From Aspidiotus rigidus (Eukaryota; Arthropoda; Insecta; Hemiptera; Diaspididae), in assembly GCA_035079385.1 (NCBI GenBank), contig JAVHKY010000017.1:1116001-1180000 (forward strand): DNA of 64,000 nucleotides, read 5' to 3'. The stretch's first letter is position 1. Each line of letters begins with the position of its first letter. The notes beneath the pieces were generated by a model. It was not told the origin of the DNA, made no database searches, and worked only from the letters and a program-made list of their open reading frames with translations. Shown in pieces: positions 13,611 through 24,019 of this stretch. A program made the position numbers and the translations under genes.

Positions 13611-13855
13611 CATAAGCCTTATTCTCCTAATCGTAATATCGCCGATACATTAGGTGCGTCAATTCAACTTCATACGGAAAAAATGACAAATTTGCAAAAT
13701 AAGTTAACAATTATACTCCGTTCACGTTAAGGAAGGATAGAAATATGACCTCGAGAACGGAACGCTCCGGGTAATTTTAATCTACCGTTCCGTTCTCAAG
13801 GTCATATTTCTATCCTTCCTTAATGTGAACAGAGTATAGGAGAATAAGGCTCATG
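13611..13855. repeat. Nested perfect-looking hairpin
   Basis: An inner palindrome at 13712-13838 has arms starting TATACTCCGTTCACGTTAAG and paired over roughly 55 bases, including AGGAAGGATAGAAATATGAC and GAGAACGGAACG. The loop is only about 15-20 bases. An outer pair encloses it: ATAAGCCTTATTCTCCTA near 13613 and its complement TAGGAGAATAAGGCT near 13836. The arms show very few mismatches, which suggests a recent insertion of a small fold-back transposon, possibly nested inside an older one. Confidence 0.75.
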
Positions 13856-14654
13856 ACACTGTCTACTACAGGCTAAGAGTAATCTTGACTTAATTATTCC
13901 CGTGATCGTTGTTTTGCAGATACGTCAATAATTTAACGTACGGCGGATCTATAAGCCTTCACTGTGATGCTGTTATGATCATTGATCATGGATCATCCTA
14001 TTTCAATACATGGCGTCACAATTCTTTGAATTCCAGTAGTATCATCATTGTGGAATTCCCGTCGAATAAAATATACGAATGTAAATATTTTGCATGCATT
14101 AATTGGAAAATAGAAATGGTGGGTCGTAGGTACCAGTGTAGGTACTGCTATAGTTTAATCACTGTTTTCATGTATAAAATTTGTGAAGTAAGAAATGAAA
14201 TTCAACTTATTACCGTATAATGACGTACGGGTTCTCATTAACCACAATATACGATTAGCCCTCTCACAATATAGGCTTTAGGTATACAGTATTTCCCATC
14301 TAAAACGAAAACCCATCAATGTAGGTACATTATCGCCCCTTTATTGGATCAACCTCCAAATATCGATTCAGAAGGTCTTGACCAGTAGGTACCTATCCCA
14401 GCCATGAAGTCGTTCGTTCCATATAGATATAATACCTATCGGATCAACTTTACTTTTGAATTGAGGGATAACGTATTGATACCTAGATTTTATACGGTCC
14501 TGCAAGTTATGGCCAAGCATACCGTATTTCATTCGTTCGGTATTGATACCTATTGGATAATATTTTAGGAAACGAAAAATATTATCGAGAGAAGTTGGAT
14601 TACATCTTTTCAATTTTCATGAGATACTTAGGTACCGGTATGAGTAAGTGATAA

Positions 14655-14900
14655 GAACACCGTCGCCACTCGCCTTGGTCGCCACCCAGCGCCTTAGTTG
14701 TCATTATTGATAATAATAAAGTCGAAATAAAGGAGGAAAAGTCTCAGGGGGTCTCAGAGAGTTATCCTTTATTTTTGTTAACGGTATTAGAATTTTTGTA
14801 TCGGTATTTGATGTCAGATGTTTAATAAGGATACTACACTTTAGATTGTCACTCTTTCAACTTTATCAACATGGTGACTAAGGACCTATGGTGACGGCCG
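14655..14900. repeat. Second fold-back unit related to 13146-13405
   Basis: The left arm near 14655-14740 (GATAAGAACACC, then GATAATAATAAAGTCGAAAT) and the right arm near 14850-14925 (CAACTTTATCAACATGGTGA, then CTTATCAATTGCGCATAGG) are rough inverted repeats. They share their core with the 13146-13405 unit, including the flank reading CTTATCA. More diverged than the first unit. No coding content. Confidence 0.45.
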
Positions 14901-15837
14901 TCTTATCAATTGCGCATAGGTATCTACCTCATAATTATCTGCCGTACAAACAAAGTAGAATTAATTGACATATCTACAGAATCGCAAGGACACAAGTAGC
15001 CTATGTTACGATCTAATTTCCTCGAATAATTCCTATTGTGACAGTAAAATATATAAAGTAGACGCAAGTTCTGGAAAGTAATTATCAACGAATAGGCCTA
15101 ATTTGATAATGAAGTCAGTTTTATTGTTTTTCGAAAAACTTCATGAATGTAAATCTATATATCCGCAAATTATTTGGACGTATACTTATCTCCAAATTGG
15201 CTCTCGTAAGTACACAGCGTGATTGCTATTTTACACGCACACACTGACACTTCGATCAAGCCGAAGATTTCATTCTCCAGATCGTTGATATGCATCTAGA
15301 TACCTACATTAGTTCTATTTTGTAAGGCAGGTACACAAATATCTAATGTACGTAGTTCCTTTCCTCAGTACCGGTAGCTGTACGTAGATAAGTATTGAGG
15401 TTAAAGAAGACCTCATGTACTTTGATGATAAATTTCAGTTCGCGCTTCGAGAATTCTTAAAATAGGTAGGTACCCCTACAATGTATGTAACAGTCGACGT
15501 TAATTCTACAATGACGATAAACTGTTGCACAATATTGAAATTCCATTCAGAACGAAAATAAGATAACTTTAGGTACATCCAACTGGAATTGTAAATTCTT
15601 CCTTATAGATATCCGTTAATGGACGACTTGCATTGGGTGATTGTTCTTTGATCGAATATCGGTAAGTACTCTTTCGTCGTTGAAGAAATCTGGTCGTCCC
15701 TGTGAATGTCAAGCAATTGCGAAACCCTTTGCTCTCTTACGCATCCAACTTTGGAAGCGTACAAGTGCTGAATTTAGGCATACTTTATAATCAATACAGA
15801 GGCGAACCTCGCCATCTACTTTTAGTGTCTCCACAGG
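14901..15837. other. Non-coding stretch upstream of the ankyrin gene
   Basis: No recognisable gene. The sequence is rich in short GTAGGTAC/TACCTA words. A short open frame at 15702-15887 has no recognisable homology. Its 5' part may belong to a leader exon of the ankyrin gene, because a GTAAGG donor-like site lies near 15838. Confidence 0.4.
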
Positions 15838-16081
15838 GTAAGGTCATCAGCAGTCTGTGTCATCTGTTTTTGTATTTTATGGAATAGACGACAGGGCTTC
15901 ATTCAAGTTTACTGACTTACTTTGAGTCAAGTTGAAGGAAAAACCGTGTAAAAATTTCGATTTAAGAACGGGGAGGGAGGGAGTTAGATGAGCGCTCTCT
16001 GTCTCTTTTGTTCGTAAATACAGCCTTGATATGAACAAGTATATTCATCTTTGACTGAATTTCATTTATATACCTATTACA
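15838..16081 (+). other. Candidate 5'UTR intron of the ankyrin gene
   Basis: A good acceptor (TATATACCTATTACAG) ends at 16082, only a few bases before the ankyrin ATG at 16086. A donor-like CCACAGG/GTAAGG lies near 15838. This arrangement would place one intron in the 5' leader of an otherwise intron-free ORF. The acceptor is visible; its use, and the donor choice, are inference. Confidence 0.35.
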
Positions 16082-16085
16082 GAAA

Positions 16086-19000
16086 ATGGTCAACAATGAC
16101 ACAAGCACAGACTTATTCGAGGCGGCAACAAATGGTGATCTCAAAAGTGTAAAATATCTGGTGGATAAGAAGAAGATCGGCGTCAATAGTAAAACCAGCG
16201 ATGGTGAGACAGCGCTCATGAAAGCTTCAGCCAATGGACGACTCGATGTTGTTAAATTCCTCATCCAAAAAGGCGCTAACGTCAATCAAACTGACGAACG
16301 AGGGTACAGCGCTTTACTTTCGGCAGTAGACAAACCTCCATCGGATTTAAACATCGTCGAATATTTGACACAGAACAAGGCTAATGTAAACGTGCAAGAT
16401 ATAGCTGGAGGGTATTCACCTCTGCATAAGGTTTCCCAGGAGGGTAATTTGGAAGCAGTTAAATATTTAATCCGAAATGGCGCGCGTATTGAAACAAAAA
16501 CCAAAAAAGGTGCTAGACCTATCGACCTGGCAATCGAAAGTAATCACCTCGATGTGTTCGAGCACTTCATCAGCGAAGAAAAAGTTCCGTACGATATATT
16601 CACAGCAGCAGAAAAAGGCTATACAAATGTTGTCATGTACTTTCTAGAGAGAAAAAGAGAAGCAGCAGACGCCTTTGACCGAAACGGAGGGACAGTCTTA
16701 CATCGGGCAGCTTCAGCAGGTCAACTAGAAACTGTTACGTATTTAGTAGACAGAGTAGGTGTAAATGTGAATATAAGAAGTGCACGTCGCAAACCTCCAG
16801 CTACTCCCCTCCAAGCAGCCTCTGCAAAGAATCATATTCACATCGTGACTTATCTGATAGAGAGAGGTGCCGATGTAAACGCAGCAGATCATAATGGGAG
16901 AACAGCCTTGTATTGGGCTGCACACAATGGCCACCAAAATTTGGTGTCTTACTTTGTCGATACTTTGAAAGTAAACGTGAAAGAAACGGACGATTTCGGA
17001 AGTACTCTATTACATGCTACGTGCGGAAGAGGTAATTTAGAGCTCTTTCGTCATCTAGTAGAAGAGAGGAAACTCGATATAAATGCGCAAGATGACGAAG
17101 GAAGATCTCCCTTCCTCGAGTGTATTCAACGAGATAAACTTGATATAGCCGAGTATCTAATCAAGCACACAAATCCCAGCGCCTATGTCAATAGACTCGA
17201 CGAAAATGGCAGTAATGCATTACATTACGCCGCAGGTAAAGGCTACATAAGTTTGATCAAAGAGCTTATCAACGATCGAGGAGCTGATTATCTCCTAAAA
17301 AATTTCAAAGGTCAAACGCCGCTCGACCTCGCTTCCTTTGCAGGACATTTAGAAGTAGTTCAATACCTAATTGACGAGCTAGGAGCGAATTATAGCGAAC
17401 ATATCTTTAGCGCCGCTGAGAAAGGCTCTTTGGGCTTGGTCAGATATTTTATCGAGATGAAAAAGAGCGATGTGAAACGTACAGACGAGCAGGGATGGAC
17501 ACTTTTACAAAAAGCCGCCTATAATGGTCGAATGAATGTCGTGAAGTATTTAGTAGAACAGGTGCACGTGGATGTGAATGATAAGCACGGTCAAAATGGA
17601 GTCCCATTCACGGCGTTACACGCTGCTAGTCAAAGAGGGCATCTACAAATTGTGAAATATTTGGTAGAAAAGGATTCTAGTCTAACAGCAAGGGACGTTC
17701 ACGGCAGAACGCCGTTATACCTAGCTGCCGAGAATGGATCTCTAGAAATTGTTAAATATTTTCTGGATGAGAAGCGGGCAGATATTCGAGAGAAACGCGC
17801 TGATGATGGCAGTACTTTGTTACACGCGGCTGTGTCTAGTGACAACCTCAACTTGGTAAAGTATCTCCTCAAAAATAGAGATTTGAACGTTGACGAGAAG
17901 ACCAACAACGGAGAGACTGCTTTGCTCAGAAGTCTGGTAGAGAATAAATTGATGATTTTTCGTTATTTGTTAAATGAAAAGTCAGCTAACTTCCAAGACG
18001 TTGTTGACAAGAAGGGCAGGACATTTTTACACGAGGCTGCGGGGCGAGGCTACATTGCAATTGTTAAAGAACTAGTCGAAAAAGGCGCTTCTATCAAATT
18101 GAAAGACGTATATGGTCACACGCCTGTGTTTGAGGCGGCTAACGGTGGTCATCTCAATATATTTCGATACTTTGTGGAAGTAGAACAAGCAAATGTCCTT
18201 CAAAAGGACAACGAAGGTTGCACATTATTGCACGCTGCAGCTTCGAACGACAACCCCAGCGTCGCAAGATATTTAATAGAAGAGAAAGGGTTGGACATAA
18301 ATGAGAAAAATGTGGATGGACGCACAGCCTTATTCACTTCTATACAAAGTGGTACATCCCATGTCTTTGATTATTTTCTCGAAAAATCTGCAGACGTGCG
18401 ACTTGTTGATCAACAGGGTAGAACATGTTTGCACGAAGCCGCGATGAACGGACGTCTTGATATGATTAAGATGCTTTTACATGAAGGGGCCGATATCGAG
18501 GCAAAAGATGCGTCTTTTGGTCGCACTTCCGCACTCTACGCAGCGGCTGGAACTCTCGAAACAGGTGGTCATCTCAACGTGGTGCAATATTTTGTCGAAG
18601 AAAAAAACGTCGACGTCCATCAAAAGGATCAACAGGGCAATACCATGACACACCTCGCTTGTTGGTACGATAGTTTGAATGTTTTAAAATACTTGGTCGA
18701 AGGAAAAGGGGTGAATGTAAACGAGATGAATAACGACGGGTACACGCCTATACATTTCAGTATAGAGAGAGGAAATAAAACGTTCCACTATCTTCTTGAA
18801 GGGGCATTGGCGGACTTTCGCCTCACCACGAAGAACGGTGTCACACCTTTGCATCTGGCTTCAACTAGAGGAGATCTTGCTCTAGTAAAGGCACTTGTCG
18901 AGAAGGGAGCCGATATTGACGCGAGAGATAACAGCGGCAGCTCACCTGTATACTACGGAGTTACTGGAGGCAATCTGGATGTGGTGGTCTACTTTTTGGA

Positions 19001-19607
19001 CGAGAAAAAAGCAGATGTCCACCAAACGACACAACAAGATCTTACTCTATTGCATGGAGCAGTATTGGCAGGAGCTGTAAACATAACCAGATACCTGGTT
19101 GAAAAGAAAGGTTTGAATCTTAACGCAAGGACAAAAGATGGTCTGACACCTTTAGACTTGGCATTAGAAAAACGTAAACCAGATATAGTCGCATATTTGA
19201 AACGGTTCGAGAATCACAGAAATCGTCGTCACATAAACGGCCCTCGATTTGAGGCAATTACTACCGACGTATCCACAAATACCGCGTCTAAACATTATTC
19301 TTTACTTAATTACGCGGGACAATATGCAACGAATTTCGTCTCTGGAATTTTATCCCTTTCATCCGAGCGAATGCAGGCTGAAGCTACGACGAAAAGCGTT
19401 ACAAATTATGAACCTCGTTGGAGCCTTGTGGAAGGATTTTTCATTCTGTTAAATATCGGTTTTAGAAAGTTCAAACGTTCTCGAGGACCAAGTGAGGAGT
19501 GCGCTTCTTCAGCATTTGAGGAGTTGCTATCTCCAACTCAGCTAATTATGCGGCGTATGGACCCCAATGCCATGGTGGCTATTCACAAATTGCCGAATTT
19601 TGATTAA
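16086..19607 (+). CDS. Giant ankyrin-repeat protein, intron-free ORF, probable bacterial origin
   Basis: The ORF is 1,173 residues with no interruption. I count about 31 ankyrin units of 30-36 residues from residue 6 to about 1035, many with the classic TPLHLAS or TALxxAA turn and a GADVN/GADIEAKD hairpin (for example DGLTPLDLALEKRKPD in the last unit). The last ~135 residues are not ankyrin. They include a hydrophobic stretch (SLVEGFFILLNIGF) followed by basic residues and a short acidic tail. Ankyrin repeats bind partner proteins; no enzymatic domain is visible and no signal peptide is present. Long uninterrupted ankyrin ORFs are typical of Wolbachia and other Rickettsiales, and such genes are reported as transfers in mealybugs. 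The C-terminal block loosely resembles the latrotoxin C-terminal-type domain seen in symbiont ankyrin proteins; I hold this weakly. The ATG just after a splice acceptor supports this start. Confidence 0.9.
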   Translation: MVNNDTSTDLFEAATNGDLKSVKYLVDKKKIGVNSKTSDGETALMKASANGRLDVVKFLIQKGANVNQTDERGYSALLSAVDKPPSDLNIVEYLTQNKANVNVQDIAGGYSPLHKVSQEGNLEAVKYLIRNGARIETKTKKGARPIDLAIESNHLDVFEHFISEEKVPYDIFTAAEKGYTNVVMYFLERKREAADAFDRNGGTVLHRAASAGQLETVTYLVDRVGVNVNIRSARRKPPATPLQAASAKNHIHIVTYLIERGADVNAADHNGRTALYWAAHNGHQNLVSYFVDTLKVNVKETDDFGSTLLHATCGRGNLELFRHLVEERKLDINAQDDEGRSPFLECIQRDKLDIAEYLIKHTNPSAYVNRLDENGSNALHYAAGKGYISLIKELINDRGADYLLKNFKGQTPLDLASFAGHLEVVQYLIDELGANYSEHIFSAAEKGSLGLVRYFIEMKKSDVKRTDEQGWTLLQKAAYNGRMNVVKYLVEQVHVDVNDKHGQNGVPFTALHAASQRGHLQIVKYLVEKDSSLTARDVHGRTPLYLAAENGSLEIVKYFLDEKRADIREKRADDGSTLLHAAVSSDNLNLVKYLLKNRDLNVDEKTNNGETALLRSLVENKLMIFRYLLNEKSANFQDVVDKKGRTFLHEAAGRGYIAIVKELVEKGASIKLKDVYGHTPVFEAANGGHLNIFRYFVEVEQANVLQKDNEGCTLLHAAASNDNPSVARYLIEEKGLDINEKNVDGRTALFTSIQSGTSHVFDYFLEKSADVRLVDQQGRTCLHEAAMNGRLDMIKMLLHEGADIEAKDASFGRTSALYAAAGTLETGGHLNVVQYFVEEKNVDVHQKDQQGNTMTHLACWYDSLNVLKYLVEGKGVNVNEMNNDGYTPIHFSIERGNKTFHYLLEGALADFRLTTKNGVTPLHLASTRGDLALVKALVEKGADIDARDNSGSSPVYYGVTGGNLDVVVYFLDEKKADVHQTTQQDLTLLHGAVLAGAVNITRYLVEKKGLNLNARTKDGLTPLDLALEKRKPDIVAYLKRFENHRNRRHINGPRFEAITTDVSTNTASKHYSLLNYAGQYATNFVSGILSLSSERMQAEATTKSVTNYEPRWSLVEGFFILLNIGFRKFKRSRGPSEECASSAFEELLSPTQLIMRRMDPNAMVAIHKLPNFD

Positions 19608-19652
19608 AGTGTAAAGATATTTCAGTTTCTGTAATATATTATTTAGAAAAAA

Positions 19653-19658
19653 AATAAA
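19653..19658 (+). terminator. Candidate poly(A) signal for the ankyrin gene
   Basis: AATAAA lies 46 bases after the ankyrin stop codon, in A-rich sequence. This suits a compact 3'UTR and suggests the ORF is a real eukaryotic transcription unit. Confidence 0.5.
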
Positions 19659-19659
19659 T

Positions 19660-20150
19660 GGATGAAAATAAACGATCTATAGAGTCTTTGGAATTATAAT
19701 GACTCCCTTCCCCATCCCGCTATATGGTATTCAATTTTCAAAAATTGTGAATGAATGCACGGATGACATAAAAATAGGAGATCAATCATATACAAAAATC
19801 TTTAACGAGATATCAAAGTTTTCAAATTTCTTTTTTACTAAAAAACCATAATTTTGAGATCACAAAGATGTCTTACAGAAACAATTTTCTGATTTCAGCT
19901 GTGGGAAGAATTGAACTTTAATGAGGACTCAAATCAAGCTGAAAACTCTTCTAAGCGTGCCCCAGGGAGAATTAAGTATTTTCCGATTCATTCAAATTAC
20001 CTAGAAGTATTCTTTCTTCATTGATTCTTTATTTGTTTTAGCGAGCTTTAAAACTACATATAAGGTCATCAGCACACAGTATGAAAGTAGATGCAAGATA
20101 GGAATGAGGAGAGGAATTAGTGCGGACAGACAGGTTTGTTTAAATATGTA
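19660..20150. other. Intergenic stretch with no gene seen
   Basis: AT-rich sequence between the ankyrin gene and a LINE remnant. No coding or RNA feature was recognised. Confidence 0.5.
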
Positions 20151-20164
20151 AGTTTAAAAGCCAG

Positions 20165-20800
20165 TTAATTGAAAGTATTGTGGAGTATCAAAAATGGTTT
20201 TGTTGTTGTCTTTGAGTGGGAAGGAGGAGGGAGTGTTAGTGAAAGAACGAAGAGGTAAAAGTTGGGGCAGGAGAAAAAATGGTGAACTGTTAAAGTGTCT
20301 TGTTGACAGTAGGGGCTAGATGGAGGGGTTAGGGTGTGAGAGTGAGTAATTTTTGTGTGGGAAATTCTTAGATGGGAAAGAATCACTTTTTCTTGTCTTG
20401 TGTCTCTAATGGAGGATGACCAGGCGACGGGGATTATTTTAATATGAAGGAGTTTGCTGTTAGATTGATTTTGCCTAAGTGTGTTCCATGATTGGGAAAT
20501 GAGTGAACGGTAGTGATTTTTACAGTCTCGGAATGGTACAGAGTAATCATCAGTTTTTGAAGGAGGTAGCTTCTTTGGTGGCTTGACCAACGGCCTTATG
20601 TTCAGGGAGGCCAATGTGTCCGGGGATCCTCATGAAAACTATTTGAGTGTTCGAGTTTATAGAATGAAGTGTGAGGAGTGTGCGTTGTATGATTGGGTTG
20701 GAGTTGTATGCCTCTGTAAGGGCTGTAAGGGGAGGAAGTGAAGAGAGAAAATCAGTGAGGAGGAGGAATTAGCCGTTTGGAAGAAGTTGGGGGAGGTGAG
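20165..20800 (-). mobile_element. Non-LTR retrotransposon (LINE) remnant: RNase H end and C-terminal tail of ORF2
   Basis: On the minus strand, the last RNase H motif is visible near 20570-20640 (RIPGHIGLPEHKAVGQATKE). After a one-base frame change comes the ORF2 tail: ILSHLRISHTKITHS, then CQQDTLTVHHFFSCP, a Cys/His arrangement typical of the jockey/R1 group downstream of RNase H. Reverse transcriptase and endonuclease are absent, so this is a 5'-truncated dead copy. The clade is not certain. Related fragments occur at 41899-43240 and 49900-50830. Confidence 0.75.
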
Positions 20801-21563
20801 GGAGGTGGGAGTGGCAGGTAAGTTTAGTTATAAGTTCCGCTGTAAATATAGAAGCTATGTTGTGGATGCGTTCTGGAAATATTTCCCTATCAATAGAGTA
20901 TGCGTAACTTGCTTCATTAGATGTTTTAGACTTATCAGAGAGGCAGATTGTGCAGTGCGGGTATTCCTGAAGTAATTTTCTAGCGTGTTGGGTACAAGCA
21001 GTCTTGTCGGATTTGGGGATTTCTGTGAGATCAAGACGTAGAGTCCAAGGGGGGAAAGACTGTATTTATGGGTTCTATAAGGGATTTGCTGTCCACGGTT
21101 TATTAAGAGAATGATTGAATTGGAGGCGAATACATTTGGCGAGGAGTTGATCGTTGTTAAGTTGAAAGATTTGCCTGAAAATTGAAAGTTGCGGAAATTG
21201 GGTGGCAGAAAATAAAAATTTTGAATTCACTGATCAGCTATGGTAAGAACAGAACTCCAAAGTGGACTGAATTCATCTATGTGACGCTAACAAATCTTTG
21301 CAACAATTTGTGGGTTGCTACGTAAGAACTCCCTTAAGCGTTCAAGAAATCGATCAGGAAAAAAAGTTTTCCGATTTTTTCAAATTTTAAGCGTATTTCT
21401 CGAACCCCTCATAGAGTTTTCACCAGTCACAAGAAAAACTCAAAGAGTGGAGCTGACTTCCAAACAAAATTTGTTCGCTTAGGTTCGCGATCTTGGAAAA
21501 GATTTCAATACGTACATATATTTTGTAGGTATGATTTTCATAAACTTTTGTAACTTTGGTCAA

Positions 21564-21606
21564 ATGCAGTATTACCAGATTGGCGCAATTACTATGGTTC
21601 TTATAG
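21564..21606 (+). pseudogene. Spare first exon of an AAA-ATPase-like gene (signal-peptide exon)
   Basis: ATG at 21564 gives MQYYQIGAITMVLI and then G|GTGAGC, the same layout as the first exon of the gene starting at 22273 (MKLSICGFVFTLVLI, then G|GTGAGC). The 250 bases after it match, with scattered differences, the intron start of the copy at 25072: both carry AAATACCTACTTTA, GTGTGATTTT and TATATTCCAT in order. So a larger unit was duplicated and the body lost. It could still act as an alternative first exon, because its phase fits the acceptor at 22665. Confidence 0.6.
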
Positions 21607-22139
21607 GTGAGCTGAAACATTATCAAATCATAACAATAAAATACCTACTTTACCAACGGGATGGTTTCTTATGTACTTCCATGACGAGAAATATTCGATC
21701 ACTAGAGTTAATTGATGGCTATTACATCTACCTAGACCGCTATGATAATTCGTGTGATTTTATAGTAAACTATCTTGCCTATATGAGAGGTCACAAGAAG
21801 GTGATATCGATTATATTCCATTAGATAGGCCACTCCTCAATGTGAAGGAAACTTTCCTGTTCGCTAAGCGCTGACTTAACTTCCTCATCTTCCAAAATTG
21901 TAAGATACTTTCGTCATCTAAGGTCTATGTCCCCATCAGACCCCCTACTCGATTCTTGGGGTGGGAGTGGTAGATGTGTTTAGGCTACGTTTGTGCTGGA
22001 TTTTGCGGTACACTTTCTTGTATATGCTGGTCTCCTACCCCTCCACCCAACGAGTACATGTGTGAAGCATTTATAATATCGGGAATTTCTGAATCACGAA
22101 ATGATTAGAAGTTCACTTATCGCTAGCGATAAACTAGAG

Positions 22140-22272
22140 TCGACTATTAAAGAAAACCTGATAACTTCACGAGACTAAAATTTTTCAGTTTACATTACAT
22201 CGCTTATTTTAAATTATTCGTGGTCTTCTTCAAAATCCATATTTTGTATAATTTTTATAAATTTGGACAAAG
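22140..22272 (+). promoter_or_regulatory. Conserved upstream block of AAA-ATPase-like gene, copy 1
   Basis: This block and 24890-25071 upstream of copy 2 share, in the same order, CGATAAA, ACGAGACTGAAATTTTT-like, TTACATCG and CTTTGTATAATT-like words just before the ATG. The shared order points to a duplicated promoter and leader. No specific factor site can be named. Confidence 0.45.
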
Positions 22273-23527
22273 ATGAAGTTATCAATTTGTGGATTTGTGT
22301 TTACTTTGGTTCTTATAGGTGAGCTAAATCACGTTGTTTGTATTCACCTACGCCGCTATGACAATACAAATGAGTTTTGAGAACGCGTCCGTTTCCATCC
22401 AGCCCAAAAGTGGTTTTAAAGGAGTAGGGAGTCTTGTCTACTTTAGGGCCTTGGAAATATTTCGATTTTGGCTATGTAGGCCTACATGAGAAAGGTTTAA
22501 CAGGGAACTTATTTTAGGGAGAAAACACGTCATTTGAGCGTCCTCAACCATCCTTCAACCATGTTGTGGTTGTGATCTAGAACAAATTGTAAAATTTCGT
22601 GATGATCTTGGTGAGATCTCAATCTGACTCTTGATAAAATCACTATATATTTTCTGTTCAACAGTGACAATCATTTTACCATCCGATGAAAAAGGTCTAC
22701 CATCGATAGATACTCCACGTTTGAAATGGATGATTGAACATGACCAAATCTATGTTGATAAAACCAAGTACTTGTACTGGATGCTCGAAAAGAAACCTAA
22801 GCACAAGTATTTTTTTCTGCGATCTACGTTCTCAGGATATGGGACGTCGCTTTTAATTGATACTATGAACGAATTCTTTAGAGGTGAAAAGGAATTATTT
22901 AAAAACACTTACATTGGTAAGGAACACGCCAATTATTCTTGGACTTCGTATCCAATTATCAAGCTCGATTCCTCGGAGCTTGATTTCTTTTCTGAAGATA
23001 CAGTCAGGGCTGGAATTTTAGACAGGTTGATAAAAATAGAAAATTCTCACAATCTTAGGTGTTTGAAGAAAGATATGCCTCTGACAGAGGCCCTTCTTAC
23101 ATTGATCCAAACTTTGAGAAAGAACACAGGATTGGGTATTGTCATCTTGATTGACGAAATTGGACCGACAGGCGATTTCCATGATTTTCTTCGAAAAATC
23201 GTGGAAGAATTCTCAACGATTTTGAAAGCTCAGAAAGATGACATTCACTTCGGTTTTTTTACGACGGCAAATGAAGATTTTCCTCGTGAATTTGCCAATC
23301 TTCCATTAAGTTTCAACTTAGCAGTTGAATCAAAGTATCATGGAATTCTCGGATTCACTGATGAAGAGATAAACGAGTATTTTGGAAGCCACATTCAAGT
23401 CGTTGCACATAAACGCAACGAAACAGTAGAACACATACTCCGGAATTATATAGAATGGGACTCGTCTTTTAGAACTAACCGTACGCGTATTTGTAAACCC
23501 TGTTCTCTCATTAGATACTTGACGTAG
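22273..23527 (+). CDS. AAA-ATPase-like (DUF1703-type) protein, copy 1, degenerate Walker A
   Basis: Two exons are proposed: 22273-22318 (MKLSICGFVFTLVLI) and 22665-23527, joined in phase after a CTGTTCAACAG acceptor; 302 residues. The first exon is hydrophobic and signal-peptide-like. The body matches the AAA-ATPase-like family often paired in bacteria with a PD-(D/E)XK nuclease: DQIYVDKTKYLY near the N-terminus, the P-loop region, Walker B (VILIDEI), and GFTDEEINEYFG. The P-loop reads SGYGTSLL where the family has GKS, so the nucleotide-binding lysine is replaced by threonine. The FLTGTED-like motif is also altered (FFTTANED). The protein ends at CSLIRYLT, where the family would continue into the C-terminal domain. 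It probably does not hydrolyse ATP. The bacterial source is inferred from family distribution. Homology with copy 2 continues past the stop. Confidence 0.75.
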
Positions 23528-24019
23528 GTATTAGGAACACAATAGTTCACGCGAAGAAAAGAACGGATTCCCTCAAGAAAGTTTACGTATAAGAATCGTT
23601 TTTCCGAAATCGATGGTATAAAGCTGGGCAAAACAACGCTGATCGTCGTCGTCGTATCCTTTGCCACCGGTAGGCGTGCGCGGAGTGGCCTGTCAGCGTC
23701 GAAGAGGCTGAGCTTGATTCCGATGTACCGGTATCTATTAATTCCCTTCTGGGTCTTCCTATGACAACCTTAAATCATCAAGCTGAAAGACACATTGAAA
23801 TATCTTTTTTTTCTATGCTGTACAGGGTATGTTTATTTATTGATATTATGCTGTACAGAAAAAAATAATCATCTTATTATCGAGTACTTTATTGCTTTCC
23901 TACTGTTTCAAAAATATTTTTTGACGAAGCGTTTACGTCAAGTTAAAATTATTTCTAGTTTTAGCAGGCTTGATTACACGGAAATGATGAGCTTGATTGC
24001 CATTCTGGATCGATGCATA

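Noticed and set aside
20787..20975. Plus-strand ORF in the LINE region
   Set aside because: It is antisense to or beside the minus-strand LINE fragment and shows no domain.
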